61,351 bases of DNA from an uncultured delta proteobacterium. Its GTDB lineage: Bacteria > Myxococcota_A > UBA9160 > JAFDET01. The notes under the pieces were generated by a model. The model was not told the DNA's origin, did not search any database, and was given only the letters and a program-made list of their open reading frames with translations. The stretch covers positions 49,005-110,355 of the forward strand of contig CAMYLJ010000024.1 of the NCBI GenBank assembly GCA_947259215.1, given 5' to 3'. Each line of letters opens with the position of its first letter. The stretch's first letter is position 1. This document shows positions 24,037 through 32,499 of the stretch, one piece after another. Made by a program: the position numbers and the translations under genes.

Positions 24037-25128
24037 ATGGCCGAAGCGCAGAAGATCACGCTCAAGCTCTCCCCCCAGGCGCGCAAGTACGCCAGTCGGG
24101 AGGCACCGGTGCAGACGCGGCGCCTGGCGGCCCGCGGGGCGCTTCCGCTTCCGCCGCTGGAGCTGGCGACGGTGCTCTTCGCGCTGATGCACGATCCCGA
24201 CGCCGAGGTGAAGTCCACCGCCCGGGACAGCCTCGAGGGGCTCCCGCGCGACGTGGCCACCACCGTCCTCTCGGCCCCCGGACACCCGGCCCTGCTCTCG
24301 CACCTGGGCCACGTCCACCGCGAGGACAACCAGCTGATGGAGGCGCTGGCCCTGAACCCGGCGGTCAGCGACGAGACCTTCGTGTTCCTGGCCGAGCTGC
24401 CCTTCAAGCGGGTCGTGGACATCGTGGCCAACAACCAGCAGCGCCTGCTGCGCTGTCCCGCGATCGTCGACACCCTGGGCGCCAACCCGATGACGGGCCG
24501 CTCCGTGATCGACCGCATCCTCTCCTTCCTCGGGATCGACCGGCCCGAGGCCGAGGTGGTCGAGGAGACGGACGCCTTCGAGGAGCTGCCGGAGCTCTCC
24601 GAGATCACCGACGAGGCGGCGGCCTCGGCCCTGAGGGCCCTGCTGGGAGACGACGCGACCGGCATGGCACGGGAGCTGTTGGAAGAGGTCGAAGACGAGC
24701 TGGACGAGGATCAGAAGAACAACCTCTTCGCCCTGGTCCAGACCATGACGGTGATGCAGAAGATCAAGCTGGCGCGGATGGGGAACAAGGAGGCCCGGGG
24801 CCTGCTGGTGCGCGACCACAACAAGATCGTCGCCACGGCAGCCATCCGCAGCCCGAAGACCCGCGAGAACGAGGTCGCCCAGTACGCGAAGCTGCGAAAC
24901 GTCTCCGACGAGATCCTGCGCGTGATCGCGTCCAACCGCGAGTGGACCCGGAGCTATACCGTGAAGCTCTCCCTGGCCACGAATCCCAAGACGCCCCAGT
25001 CGTCGGCGATGAAGTTCCTGAACTACCTCCAGGAGCGCGACCTGCGCGCGATCACGAAGAGCAAGGACGTCCCGTCGGCGATCTCCACCCACGCCCGACG
25101 GATTCTCACCAAGAAGGGGAAACTCTGA
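24037..25128 (+). CDS. ARM/HEAT-like helical repeat protein
   Basis: 363-residue all-helical protein with no signal peptide or membrane segment. Repeated helical-hairpin units are visible: ALMHDPDAEVKSTARDSLEGLP, EALALNPAVSDETFVFLAELP, RDHNKIVATAAIRSPKTRE, and SLATNPKTPQSSAMKFLNYL. Several units share an N-P-x(2)-P/S-x-E/D-like turn. An acidic segment lies near residues 165-230. ATG at 24037 follows AGAGGA; upstream sequence is Arg/Pro-rich and not convincing. It is 73 bases behind the EF-G-like gene and coupled (TGATG) to the MglA-like GTPase. A scaffold or GTPase-effector role is inferred from that coupling. Confidence 0.78.
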   Translation: MAEAQKITLKLSPQARKYASREAPVQTRRLAARGALPLPPLELATVLFALMHDPDAEVKSTARDSLEGLPRDVATTVLSAPGHPALLSHLGHVHREDNQLMEALALNPAVSDETFVFLAELPFKRVVDIVANNQQRLLRCPAIVDTLGANPMTGRSVIDRILSFLGIDRPEAEVVEETDAFEELPELSEITDEAAASALRALLGDDATGMARELLEEVEDELDEDQKNNLFALVQTMTVMQKIKLARMGNKEARGLLVRDHNKIVATAAIRSPKTRENEVAQYAKLRNVSDEILRVIASNREWTRSYTVKLSLATNPKTPQSSAMKFLNYLQERDLRAITKSKDVPSAISTHARRILTKKGKL

Positions 25129-26156
25129 TGGCGGAGCTGAGCAGCGAGCGCGCCGAAGTGAACGCCCGCATCCTCTACTGGGGCGCGGAGGGCGCGGGGA
25201 AGTCCGCCAACCTGGCGCACGTCCACCGCAAGCTGCGGACCGACCACCGGGGCGAGCTCCGGCGCACCCCGACGGCCCTCGACCCGACCGTGGAGGTGGA
25301 GAGCCTGCCCATCACCCTGGGTGAGCTGGCCGGCAGGCAGGTGAAGCTCCAGATCGTGGCGGTGCCCGGGGCGCCCGAGCACGCGCCCACCCGCAAGCAG
25401 CTCCTCGACCGCGCCGACGGCGTGGTGCTGGTGGTGGACGCCTCGCCGGATCGCATCGACGCCAACCTGGAGTCGTTCGACGAGCTCCGGCGCGCCCTGT
25501 CGGCGTACGGACGCTCGCTGGACGAGCTGCCGCTGGTGGTGCAGTACAACAAGCGCGACCGCGCCGACGAGCTGATCCTGGAAGAGCTCTACAAGAAGCT
25601 CGACCTGCGGGGAGTCGCCGCCTTCGAGGCCGTGGCCAGCGAGGGCAAGGGCGTGCTCCAGGCGCTGACGACCATCTCGAAGCGCGTCATCAAGGCGCTG
25701 CGCGAGAGCGGCCTCGGGAGCGTGGAGAGCGCCCCCGGCACGCCGCGCGCGCCCGCGCCCGCGCCGCCGCCCCCGCCCCAGCCCCAGCCCTTGCTCGAGC
25801 CGGAGCCGGCGCCCGCGCAGGAGGCCGAGCCCCTGCCCGAGCCGCTGGAGCTCGAGCCCGTGGAGGCCGGGCTGGCCGCCGAGGAGCGCGATCCCGTGGC
25901 CGCCGCCCAGGCCGAGGCCGTGGCCCAACAGACCGAGGGCACGTTCGCCGAGTCGTTCGGCGCGCTGACGGCGCCCATGACGGCTCCCGCAGCCGGTCTC
26001 CCGCCCGGGTTGCGTCTCGACGCCGTCGGCACGCCGCGGCAGGCGGGCGACCGCGCGCTCGTCGTGCCGCTCGTGCTGCGGGACGCCGACGACCGGCCGC
26101 TGCGCGTGGAGCTGGCGATCACCCTCGACCTGCGGCCGGAGCCGGGCGGCGACTGA
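25128..26156 (+). CDS. MglA-like Ras-superfamily GTPase with C-terminal extension
   Basis: 342 residues. The GTPase domain (1-195) has the P-loop GAEGAGKS (19-26), RTPTALDP as switch I (likely Thr contact), a G3-like VAVPGAPEHAP in place of DxxG, VVLVVDASPD, and NKRD (141-144). This order and the YNKRD block match the MglA family of bacterial small GTPases that control polarity in gliding bacteria. A Pro/Ala/Glu linker (200-285) leads to a ~55-residue beta-rich tail. Like MglA it lacks the classical DxxG Asp. No MglB/roadblock gene is adjacent. It is coupled at both ends (TGATG and TGATG) to the helical-repeat and GAF genes. Confidence 0.83.
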   Translation: MAELSSERAEVNARILYWGAEGAGKSANLAHVHRKLRTDHRGELRRTPTALDPTVEVESLPITLGELAGRQVKLQIVAVPGAPEHAPTRKQLLDRADGVVLVVDASPDRIDANLESFDELRRALSAYGRSLDELPLVVQYNKRDRADELILEELYKKLDLRGVAAFEAVASEGKGVLQALTTISKRVIKALRESGLGSVESAPGTPRAPAPAPPPPPQPQPLLEPEPAPAQEAEPLPEPLELEPVEAGLAAEERDPVAAAQAEAVAQQTEGTFAESFGALTAPMTAPAAGLPPGLRLDAVGTPRQAGDRALVVPLVLRDADDRPLRVELAITLDLRPEPGGD

Positions 26157-28444
26157 TGCGCAAGCGGATCGGCATCTACGGGGCGACCGACGAGACGCTG
26201 GCACTGGTGCCGCTGCTCGAGGCCAACCCCGAGGTCGAGGTCCCGGTGATCTACGATCCGGACCCGGCCGCGGCGCGAACGCGCCTCGTCGGCCTGGGAC
26301 CGGACCTCGCCTCCCAGGTGGAGGCGCGCCTCACCGACGACCTCGACAAGCTGGCCGCCACGCCGGCCCTGTACGCGGTGATCGACGCGGGAGCGGAGGA
26401 AGCCTTCGCCCGTGCCGCCCCCGATGCCGCCGCGGCGGTCCAGGTGGTCGCTCCGTTGACGGCGCGGCTGCTCTGGGGCTACGGCGCGAGTGCCCGTGAC
26501 CACAAGCTCGAGCTGCTCCAGGCCCTGCACGAGGTGGTCGAGTCGTACAACCTCACGGTCGATCCCGACGAGCTCTTCACGCGCATGCTGGAGATCGCCG
26601 TTGGCGTGACCGGCGCGGACCGGGGCTCGCTGATGCTGCTGGACCGCGAGCGCCGCGAGCTCACGGTGCGCGTCGCCATGGGGATCGAGCCGGAGCTCTG
26701 GTCCAAGATCCGGGTCCGCCTCGGCGAGGGCATCGCCGGCCGGGCGGTGGAGGAAGGCCGGCCGCTCCACGTGCGCGGCAAGGCCGACCGCGCCAGCTTC
26801 CACGTGCTGCGCGAGCGGCTCGACGTGGAGTCCGCGCTCTGCGTGCCGCTGGTCCACGAGGGGGTGGTGCTCGGCGTCCTCAACGTGCACCACACCACCC
26901 GACCCGACGCCTTCAGCGAGGACGACTTCGAGTTCGTGCAGCAGCTGGCGACCCTGGACGCCCAGATCATCGCGCGCGCCCAGGAACACGAAACGCTGCG
27001 CAGCCAGGCCGCCCGCTACGCGGCGGTGCGCGAGGTGCGCCGCATCCTGGCGGGCAAGAGCCCGCTGATGGAGCGGCTGGGGGAGCTCTGCCACCTGGTC
27101 GCGCGCCGCGCGGGGCGCGGGATCGCCACGGTCTACCTGTACGACCTCGACGAGGACGAGCTGCGGCTGGCCGCCACCTCCCTGGCCGGAGGCGGCTTCG
27201 GGGGCGAGTACCGCATCGCCATGGGCGAGGGCATCGACGGCCGGGCCGCGGCCGAGCGGCGTCCGACCTTCCTTGCCGGTAGCGACGACGCGCTGGCCTA
27301 CGCCGCCCTGCCCCTGTGCGCCGAGGAGCGCCTGATGGGCCTGCTCTCCGTCCAGACCGGGAGCGAGGCGCCACGGGGCCGCACCGCGGAGGAGGGCTTC
27401 CAGGAGATCGCCGCGGCCGCCGCCGACGCCATCTTCCAGTCGGAGCGCGAGACCCGCATGCACACCCGGGCGACCAAGGTGGGCGCCATCAACGAGATGG
27501 GCATCCGCATGCTCTCGGGCAGCGACACCGCCGAGGTCGTCCGCCTCGCCACGTCGAGCGGCGCCATGATCCTGGAGGCAGACCACGCGATCCTGCGCCT
27601 CCAGGACGAGGAGACCGGGCGCTACGTGATCCGTTCGTACTTCGGCTCCGCCTCGGGCCGGGATCAGGAGCGCCTCTTCCGCCTGGACAAGGCCGTCTCG
27701 GTGGACCTGATCAAGCGGCGCGCTCCCGCTCTCGTGCGCGACGTTCCCGCGGACCCGCGGCTCGGACCCCTCGAGGCGGGCGTTCGGTCCCTGTTGGCCT
27801 CCCCCCTGCGCCGTGAGGGTCGCCTGGTGGGGAGCCTCGTCTTCTACGACAAGGTCGCGGCAGACAGCTTCTACGCGTCCGCCTTCAACGAGGACGACTT
27901 CCAGATCTTCGCCAAGTTCGTGACCTACGTGGAGCGGGCCGTCGCCAACGCCACGTTCTACTCCCAGGCACGACGCCACAAGAGCTTCGACGAGGACACG
28001 GGCCTCCCGAACACCAGCTACCTGACCACGCGCGTGGACGAAGAGCTGGCCCGCGCAGGCGGTCGCCGCAATGCCGGGTTCGCCGTCGCGGTGTGCCGGA
28101 TCGAGAACTGGAGCAGCCTGCGCGACGGATCGGATCCGGTCCACCAGCGCCGGGTCATCCAGCGCACCGCCGAGGCCCTGCGCGAGCGCGTGCGCGGCTT
28201 CGACGTGGTGGCGCGCACCGACGAGGCGGAGTTCGTGCTGCTGCTGCCGGATGCCGCCGAGGACGCCGGCGAGCGGGTGTCGGAGCTGGCCCGGGGCGTG
28301 GCGGAAGCCGTGTCCGCCGACGACGCCCTGAACGAGCCCGAGCGCGTGGCACTGGCATTCGGCTACGCCGTGCACCCGGGCGACGGCACGGACGCCGAGG
28401 CGCTGCTCGCCGCGGCGCGCAGTCCGCGCATCCGGATGGTGTAG
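26156..28444 (+). CDS. multi-GAF sensor with Rossmann-like N-terminus and degenerate GGDEF
   Basis: 762 residues, no membrane segment. An N-terminal Rossmann-like domain (1-115: GIYGATDETLALVPLLE, then VIYDPDP and YAVIDAG) may bind a dinucleotide or other metabolite. Three GAF domains follow at roughly 140-280, 300-430 and 445-605. The C-terminal GGDEF-like domain (about 615-762) has DTGLPN and RTDEAEFVLLLPD. The GGDEF signature is therefore TDEAEF, and diguanylate cyclase activity is unlikely. It starts in the stop of the MglA-like gene (TGATG). The combination looks like a cytoplasmic input module for the GTPase; that link is inferred. Confidence 0.83.
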   Translation: MRKRIGIYGATDETLALVPLLEANPEVEVPVIYDPDPAAARTRLVGLGPDLASQVEARLTDDLDKLAATPALYAVIDAGAEEAFARAAPDAAAAVQVVAPLTARLLWGYGASARDHKLELLQALHEVVESYNLTVDPDELFTRMLEIAVGVTGADRGSLMLLDRERRELTVRVAMGIEPELWSKIRVRLGEGIAGRAVEEGRPLHVRGKADRASFHVLRERLDVESALCVPLVHEGVVLGVLNVHHTTRPDAFSEDDFEFVQQLATLDAQIIARAQEHETLRSQAARYAAVREVRRILAGKSPLMERLGELCHLVARRAGRGIATVYLYDLDEDELRLAATSLAGGGFGGEYRIAMGEGIDGRAAAERRPTFLAGSDDALAYAALPLCAEERLMGLLSVQTGSEAPRGRTAEEGFQEIAAAAADAIFQSERETRMHTRATKVGAINEMGIRMLSGSDTAEVVRLATSSGAMILEADHAILRLQDEETGRYVIRSYFGSASGRDQERLFRLDKAVSVDLIKRRAPALVRDVPADPRLGPLEAGVRSLLASPLRREGRLVGSLVFYDKVAADSFYASAFNEDDFQIFAKFVTYVERAVANATFYSQARRHKSFDEDTGLPNTSYLTTRVDEELARAGGRRNAGFAVAVCRIENWSSLRDGSDPVHQRRVIQRTAEALRERVRGFDVVARTDEAEFVLLLPDAAEDAGERVSELARGVAEAVSADDALNEPERVALAFGYAVHPGDGTDAEALLAAARSPRIRMV

Positions 28445-28465
28445 TGCGCGACGGCCCGGGCCCGC

Positions 28466-29578
28466 TCAGGCCAGCAGCTCGGCCAGCGGCCGGAACGCCA
28501 GGCCGAGGGACTCGGCCACGCCCAGGCACGTCACCTCGCCATCCCAGAGGTTCACCCCCAGCGCCAGCGCCGGATCGGCGCTCACCGCATCCTCGATCCC
28601 GCGTTCGGCCATGGCCTGGAGGTACGGCAGGGTCGTGTTGGTGAGCGCAAACGTGGAGGTGCGGGGCACCGCGCCCGGCATGTTCGGAACGCCGTAATGG
28701 ATCACGTCGTGCACGACGTAGGTCGGGTCCGAGTGACTCGTCGGCCGGATCGTCTCGATGCAGCCGCCCTGGTCGACGGCCACGTCGAGGACCACCGCGC
28801 CGGGCTCCATCCGCTTCACCATCGCTTCGCTCACCAGGAGCGGGGCGCGGCGACCGCTCACGTAGACGGCGCCGATCACGAGGTCGCTCTCGACCACCGA
28901 GCGCGCGATGTTGCTCGGGTTGGAGTAGAGCGTGTTGAGCTCGCCCGAGAAGATGTCGTAGAGGTACGCCAGGCGCTTCAGGTCGACGTCCAGCACGTCC
29001 ACCTCCGCCCCCAGGGCGTGGGCCACGCGCACGGCGTTGATGCCTACCGTGCCGGCGCCGAGCACCGTCACCCGCCCCCGCGCCACCCCGGGCACACCGC
29101 CCAGCAGCAGGCCGCTGCCGCCGCGATCCTTCTGCAGCAGGGAGGCTCCGATCTGCACGGCGAGCCGTCCGGCCACCTCGCTCATGGGCGCCAGCACCGG
29201 GAAGGCGCCGTCCGGGCTCTGGATGGTCTCGTAGGCCAGCGCCCGGCAGCCGGTCTCGCACAGGGCATCGGCCAGGTCGGGAGCGCCGGCCAGGTGCAGG
29301 TAGCAGAAGAGCCCCTGGCCCGGGCGCAGGCGCGCCACCTCGCTGCGGTTCGGCTCCTTCACCTTGACCACCAGCTCGGGATCGGACCAGGCCTCGGCGG
29401 TCTCCACCAGCCGCGCGCCCACCGCCGCGTACGCCTCGTCCGAAAACCCGCTGCCGAGGCCTGCGCCGTGCTCGACCCAGAGCTCGTGGCCCGCGGCCAC
29501 GAGCTGCGCCACACCGTCCGGGACGACTCCCACCCGGAACTCGCGGTCCTTGGTCTCCCGGGGAACGCCGATCCTCAT
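28466..29578 (-). CDS. ald: alanine dehydrogenase
   Basis: Reversible NAD-dependent oxidation of L-alanine to pyruvate and ammonia. The length of 370 residues is the family norm. The N-terminus is [18 protein letters not shown], with [24 protein letters not shown] and the nucleotide-binding [33 protein letters not shown] and [21 protein letters not shown] complete the Ald signature. ATG at 29578. It follows the ATP sulfurylase gene by 45 bases on the same strand. No link between the two functions is obvious. Confidence 0.95.
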   Translation of the reverse strand: MRIGVPRETKDREFRVGVVPDGVAQLVAAGHELWVEHGAGLGSGFSDEAYAAVGARLVETAEAWSDPELVVKVKEPNRSEVARLRPGQGLFCYLHLAGAPDLADALCETGCRALAYETIQSPDGAFPVLAPMSEVAGRLAVQIGASLLQKDRGGSGLLLGGVPGVARGRVTVLGAGTVGINAVRVAHALGAEVDVLDVDLKRLAYLYDIFSGELNTLYSNPSNIARSVVESDLVIGAVYVSGRRAPLLVSEAMVKRMEPGAVVLDVAVDQGGCIETIRPTSHSDPTYVVHDVIHYGVPNMPGAVPRTSTFALTNTTLPYLQAMAERGIEDAVSADPALALGVNLWDGEVTCLGVAESLGLAFRPLAELLA

Positions 29579-29623
29579 GAACCCCTTCGCCTGCGCCCCG
29601 CCGGGCGCGGGCCCGCGCGAACC

Positions 29624-30898
29624 TCAGGCCTGACGGTACGACTCGATCAGGATGTCCGCGATCTCGGGCCGCATGATGCGGGGATCGGGCCGCTCGCCTG
29701 CGCGCAGCTGCTCGCGCACCTTGGTGCCGCTGATCCCGTAGGGCTTCTCGTCCGGGTGCTGGTCGGTCAGGTCGACCCGGCCGAGCGACTCGTAGAAGGC
29801 GGCGAACCCGATCTTGCAGGGCTGGATGCGCAGCTCCCCGTCCAGCGCGTCGAAGATCTCCTGGGCGTCGAAGTCGCCCCAGATCGGCGAGCCGTCCTCG
29901 TAGGGTGCATCCGCGTGCTTGCGACCGACCACCAGGTCGCTGAAGCCGTAGTTCTGGCGATAGACCGCGTGCATGATCGCCTCGCGAGGACCGCCGTAGA
30001 ACATCTTGATGTCGAGCCCGATCAGCTCGAAGACCTCGCTCAGGTCGTAACCCACCGAGGCCCACAGGGCCTCGTCCTTGTCTCCCTCGCCCAGCAGGTC
30101 GTCGTCGTGGAGCTTCTTGTAGCAGCGCATGCGGGTGGCGGCGGGAACGTCGTCACCCTTCAGCTCGCCGACCAGCGGGTTCAGGACCACACCCGTGAAG
30201 TGGCCCTCGCCGGTCAGACGCTCCGCGCCTGCCACCAGGGCGTACTCGTGGGCGCGGTGCAGCGGATTGCGGGTCTGGAAGGCCAGCGCGCGGCTCCACT
30301 TGCGATCGCGGATGAAGGCGCGGGTCAGCCGCGGCGAGAGCATGTACTCGCCGTACTCCTCGTGGTGGCGCTGGGGCAGGGTGCGGATCGTACCCCCCAG
30401 CAGCTGGGAACGCGGGTCACCCTCCACCATGCGGCCGCCGGGGTGATCGAAGCGCTCGGTGCCGTAGACGCACTTCACGTACTTCGCCTTGTCCCAGGGG
30501 AAGAGCTCGATCCCTTCCACGATGGCCACCGCAGCGCCGCTCTCGTCACGGATCGCCGCCGCACCGCCCGCCGCGAGCGCTCCCGCCTCGTCGTCGGTCA
30601 GCGGCAGGGAGATGGGGATGCCCCAGGCGTAGCGGCGCCCCCGGGACAGGATCACGGCCTCGTCCAGGACCCGGTGCCACGCCTCCTCGCCCATGGGACC
30701 CGCGAGGGGCGACAGGGCGCCGTCTCCCAGCCGGTGCACGCTGGACAGGTCGGCCCGGCTCACGCGCACCGACGGCAGGCCCTCGGCCTCGCGCAGGAAG
30801 TCGGCGCGCGCGCTGAGCGGCACCACCTGGTCCACGAGCTCGGCCAGGCCGCCGTGAATCGGGACCAGATCGGTCGTTTCGTCTCGCTTCGACATCAT
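29624..30898 (-). CDS. sat: sulfate adenylyltransferase (ATP sulfurylase)
   Basis: 424-residue monofunctional ATP sulfurylase making APS from ATP and sulfate. Core motifs are present: AFQTRNPLHRAHEYAL (QxRNPxHxxHE), VLNPLVGELKGDDVPA, FYGGPREAIMHAVYRQNYGFSDLVVGRKHADAPY (GRxHA), and ISGTKVREQLRAGERP. There is no fused APS kinase domain. APS could feed reductive assimilation or, after APS kinase, PAPS for the sulfotransferase at 46963. ATG at 30898, 38 bases after the TolB-like gene. Probable minus-strand operon with the JAMM and TolB-like genes. Confidence 0.95.
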   Translation of the reverse strand: MMSKRDETTDLVPIHGGLAELVDQVVPLSARADFLREAEGLPSVRVSRADLSSVHRLGDGALSPLAGPMGEEAWHRVLDEAVILSRGRRYAWGIPISLPLTDDEAGALAAGGAAAIRDESGAAVAIVEGIELFPWDKAKYVKCVYGTERFDHPGGRMVEGDPRSQLLGGTIRTLPQRHHEEYGEYMLSPRLTRAFIRDRKWSRALAFQTRNPLHRAHEYALVAGAERLTGEGHFTGVVLNPLVGELKGDDVPAATRMRCYKKLHDDDLLGEGDKDEALWASVGYDLSEVFELIGLDIKMFYGGPREAIMHAVYRQNYGFSDLVVGRKHADAPYEDGSPIWGDFDAQEIFDALDGELRIQPCKIGFAAFYESLGRVDLTDQHPDEKPYGISGTKVREQLRAGERPDPRIMRPEIADILIESYRQA

Positions 30899-30936
30899 CC
30901 GCAGTCACTCCTGGAACGGCCGCTGCCGGGCGGCGA

Positions 30937-31938
30937 CTACCATACCGGACTCGAGCCATCTCCACCCTCCAGCAGAGGACGGTCGCCCGAGCCGTCGAAG
31001 CGCCGGATCCGCAGCTTCTCGCGGCCCAGCCGGCGCGCCACGTACGCCACGTAGACGCCATCGGGGGAGACGGCCGGCTGCAGCTCGTCGGGGCCTCCGA
31101 GGACCGAGCCTCTCAGCATCTTCTTCCCGCCGCCGTTGGGCAGCATGCGGTGGAGCCGCCATTCACCCTTCACCCGGCTCGAGTAGATCACCCACTTCCC
31201 GTCCGGCGTGAAGACCGGGTCGCGGCCCCGGGCGATCAGGCGCGGCGGCGCCTCGCCGGCGGGATCCGCCGACCCCAGCGCCAGGGCGCCTCCCGGATCC
31301 AGGGTGATGAAGAGCAGCCGGGCGCCATCCGGCGACCAGACCGGACGGGAGTCCGAGGGGCCGGGGGTGACGGGCCGCGGCTGCCCTCCGGCCGGACGCA
31401 CGAAGATCCGGCTCTTGGCCTCCCTGCCCTTCCCCGTCAGCCGCGCGAAGGCAACCCGGCCGTCGTGCGCCACGCTCGCGGCGGGCTCGGAGTAGCGCGC
31501 CCCCGCCAGCAGGGCGAGCGTTCCACTCTCCACGTCGTACTCGTTGACCCGATAGCGCCCCTGCTCGATGGCCAGGTAGCGCAGCTTGCGGTGATCGGAC
31601 GACCACTCCAGGGGCGACGAGCCCGCCCGGGCGACGCCGAGCGGGGTCACCTCCAGGGTCCGGGGATCCAGCAGGGCCAGACGCCCCACGGTCCTCATCA
31701 GCTCGCTCTGGGGCGTGGCGCCGAACACGTAGTCGCGGGCGTCCCCCACCCGCATGATGCTGGCGTCGGCACGCTTCTGGGGCCGGGCCTCCGGATCGAT
31801 CAGCTCGGCGCGCTGCCGCCCCTCCTCCCCGGTGCGGTAGATGAAGGCCACCGGCTCCGGCGGCAGCTGCCCCAGCTCGAAGCCCGCGCAGCCGACGCCC
31901 GCGAGGGCAGCCAGGCAGAAGCCGGCGGCTCGCCGCAT
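30937..31938 (-). CDS. TolB-like beta-propeller lipoprotein
   Basis: 333 residues. The N-terminus MRRAAGFCLAALAGVGC looks like a lipoprotein signal with Cys at 17, though the lipobox is not canonical. The body is WD40/TolB-like PD40 blades: SRPVWSPDGARLLFITLD, DPVFTPDGKWVIYSSR and QPAVSPDGVYVAYVAR. It ends without a peptidase domain. Such proteins act in the periplasm by binding partners; the ligand is unknown. The ATG overlaps the JAMM gene's stop by one base (TGATG type), so the two are coupled. It is not pal-tolB linked, so TolB proper is unlikely. Confidence 0.82.
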   Translation of the reverse strand: MRRAAGFCLAALAGVGCAGFELGQLPPEPVAFIYRTGEEGRQRAELIDPEARPQKRADASIMRVGDARDYVFGATPQSELMRTVGRLALLDPRTLEVTPLGVARAGSSPLEWSSDHRKLRYLAIEQGRYRVNEYDVESGTLALLAGARYSEPAASVAHDGRVAFARLTGKGREAKSRIFVRPAGGQPRPVTPGPSDSRPVWSPDGARLLFITLDPGGALALGSADPAGEAPPRLIARGRDPVFTPDGKWVIYSSRVKGEWRLHRMLPNGGGKKMLRGSVLGGPDELQPAVSPDGVYVAYVARRLGREKLRIRRFDGSGDRPLLEGGDGSSPVW

Positions 31939-32432
31939 CACGACCCGTCCGCCCGCAGCAGGCGGCCGGCGAAGCCCGGACCCTCCCGCCGGAACACGCC
32001 GGCCTCGAGCTTGCCGTCCACCAGGGACAGCACGATGTGATCCGCCGCCGGAAACGGGAAGAGGCTCTGGGAGGCGTACTCCTGGTCGAGCTCGGAGAAG
32101 TAGACGCCGACGTTGACGTGGGAGTGGTAGACCGCCGTCACCTTGCAGTCCGCGTCCTGCGCCCGGCGCCGGACGTCCATGTAATCGTGCTCGTTCATGT
32201 GGAACGCCTCCCGGCCATCCCGCGGATAGGCTGCGGCATCGCGCTCGTGAAGCGCGCTCATGTCGTTGCGGCAGCGGAAGACCCGCTGATAGCGCTCGTC
32301 GCCCGCCCCCACCACCAGGCCGCAGCACTCCTCGGGAAGCGTGTCGCGTGCATGTGACGCCATCTCGTTCAAGACGAGGGTCGGGACGCGGGTAGGGGGC
32401 AGGCTCCGGTCCACCTCGATCCTGCGGAACAT
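31938..32432 (-). CDS. JAB1/MPN (JAMM) metallopeptidase
   Basis: 164-residue JAMM-fold protein with full zinc motif. The catalytic Glu is at about residue 35 (LPEECCGLVVG), followed by HSHVNVGVYFSELD, i.e. H-x-H-x7-S-x2-D, near 101-114. Bacterial members remove ubiquitin-like sulfur carriers (Mec+/CysO type) or act on small amides. It is followed by the TolB-like gene (coupled) and ATP sulfurylase, making a link to sulfur-carrier processing plausible. No ubiquitin-fold gene is seen in the window. It starts 67 bases after the GGDEF-EAL stop. Confidence 0.87.
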   Translation of the reverse strand: MFRRIEVDRSLPPTRVPTLVLNEMASHARDTLPEECCGLVVGAGDERYQRVFRCRNDMSALHERDAAAYPRDGREAFHMNEHDYMDVRRRAQDADCKVTAVYHSHVNVGVYFSELDQEYASQSLFPFPAADHIVLSLVDGKLEAGVFRREGPGFAGRLLRADGS

Positions 32433-32499
32433 GGCCGGGCCTCGCGCTCCTCCAGGCGAAGCCCGGATTCTACGCGAGTCCGCCTCCCCCCGCGAGGCG

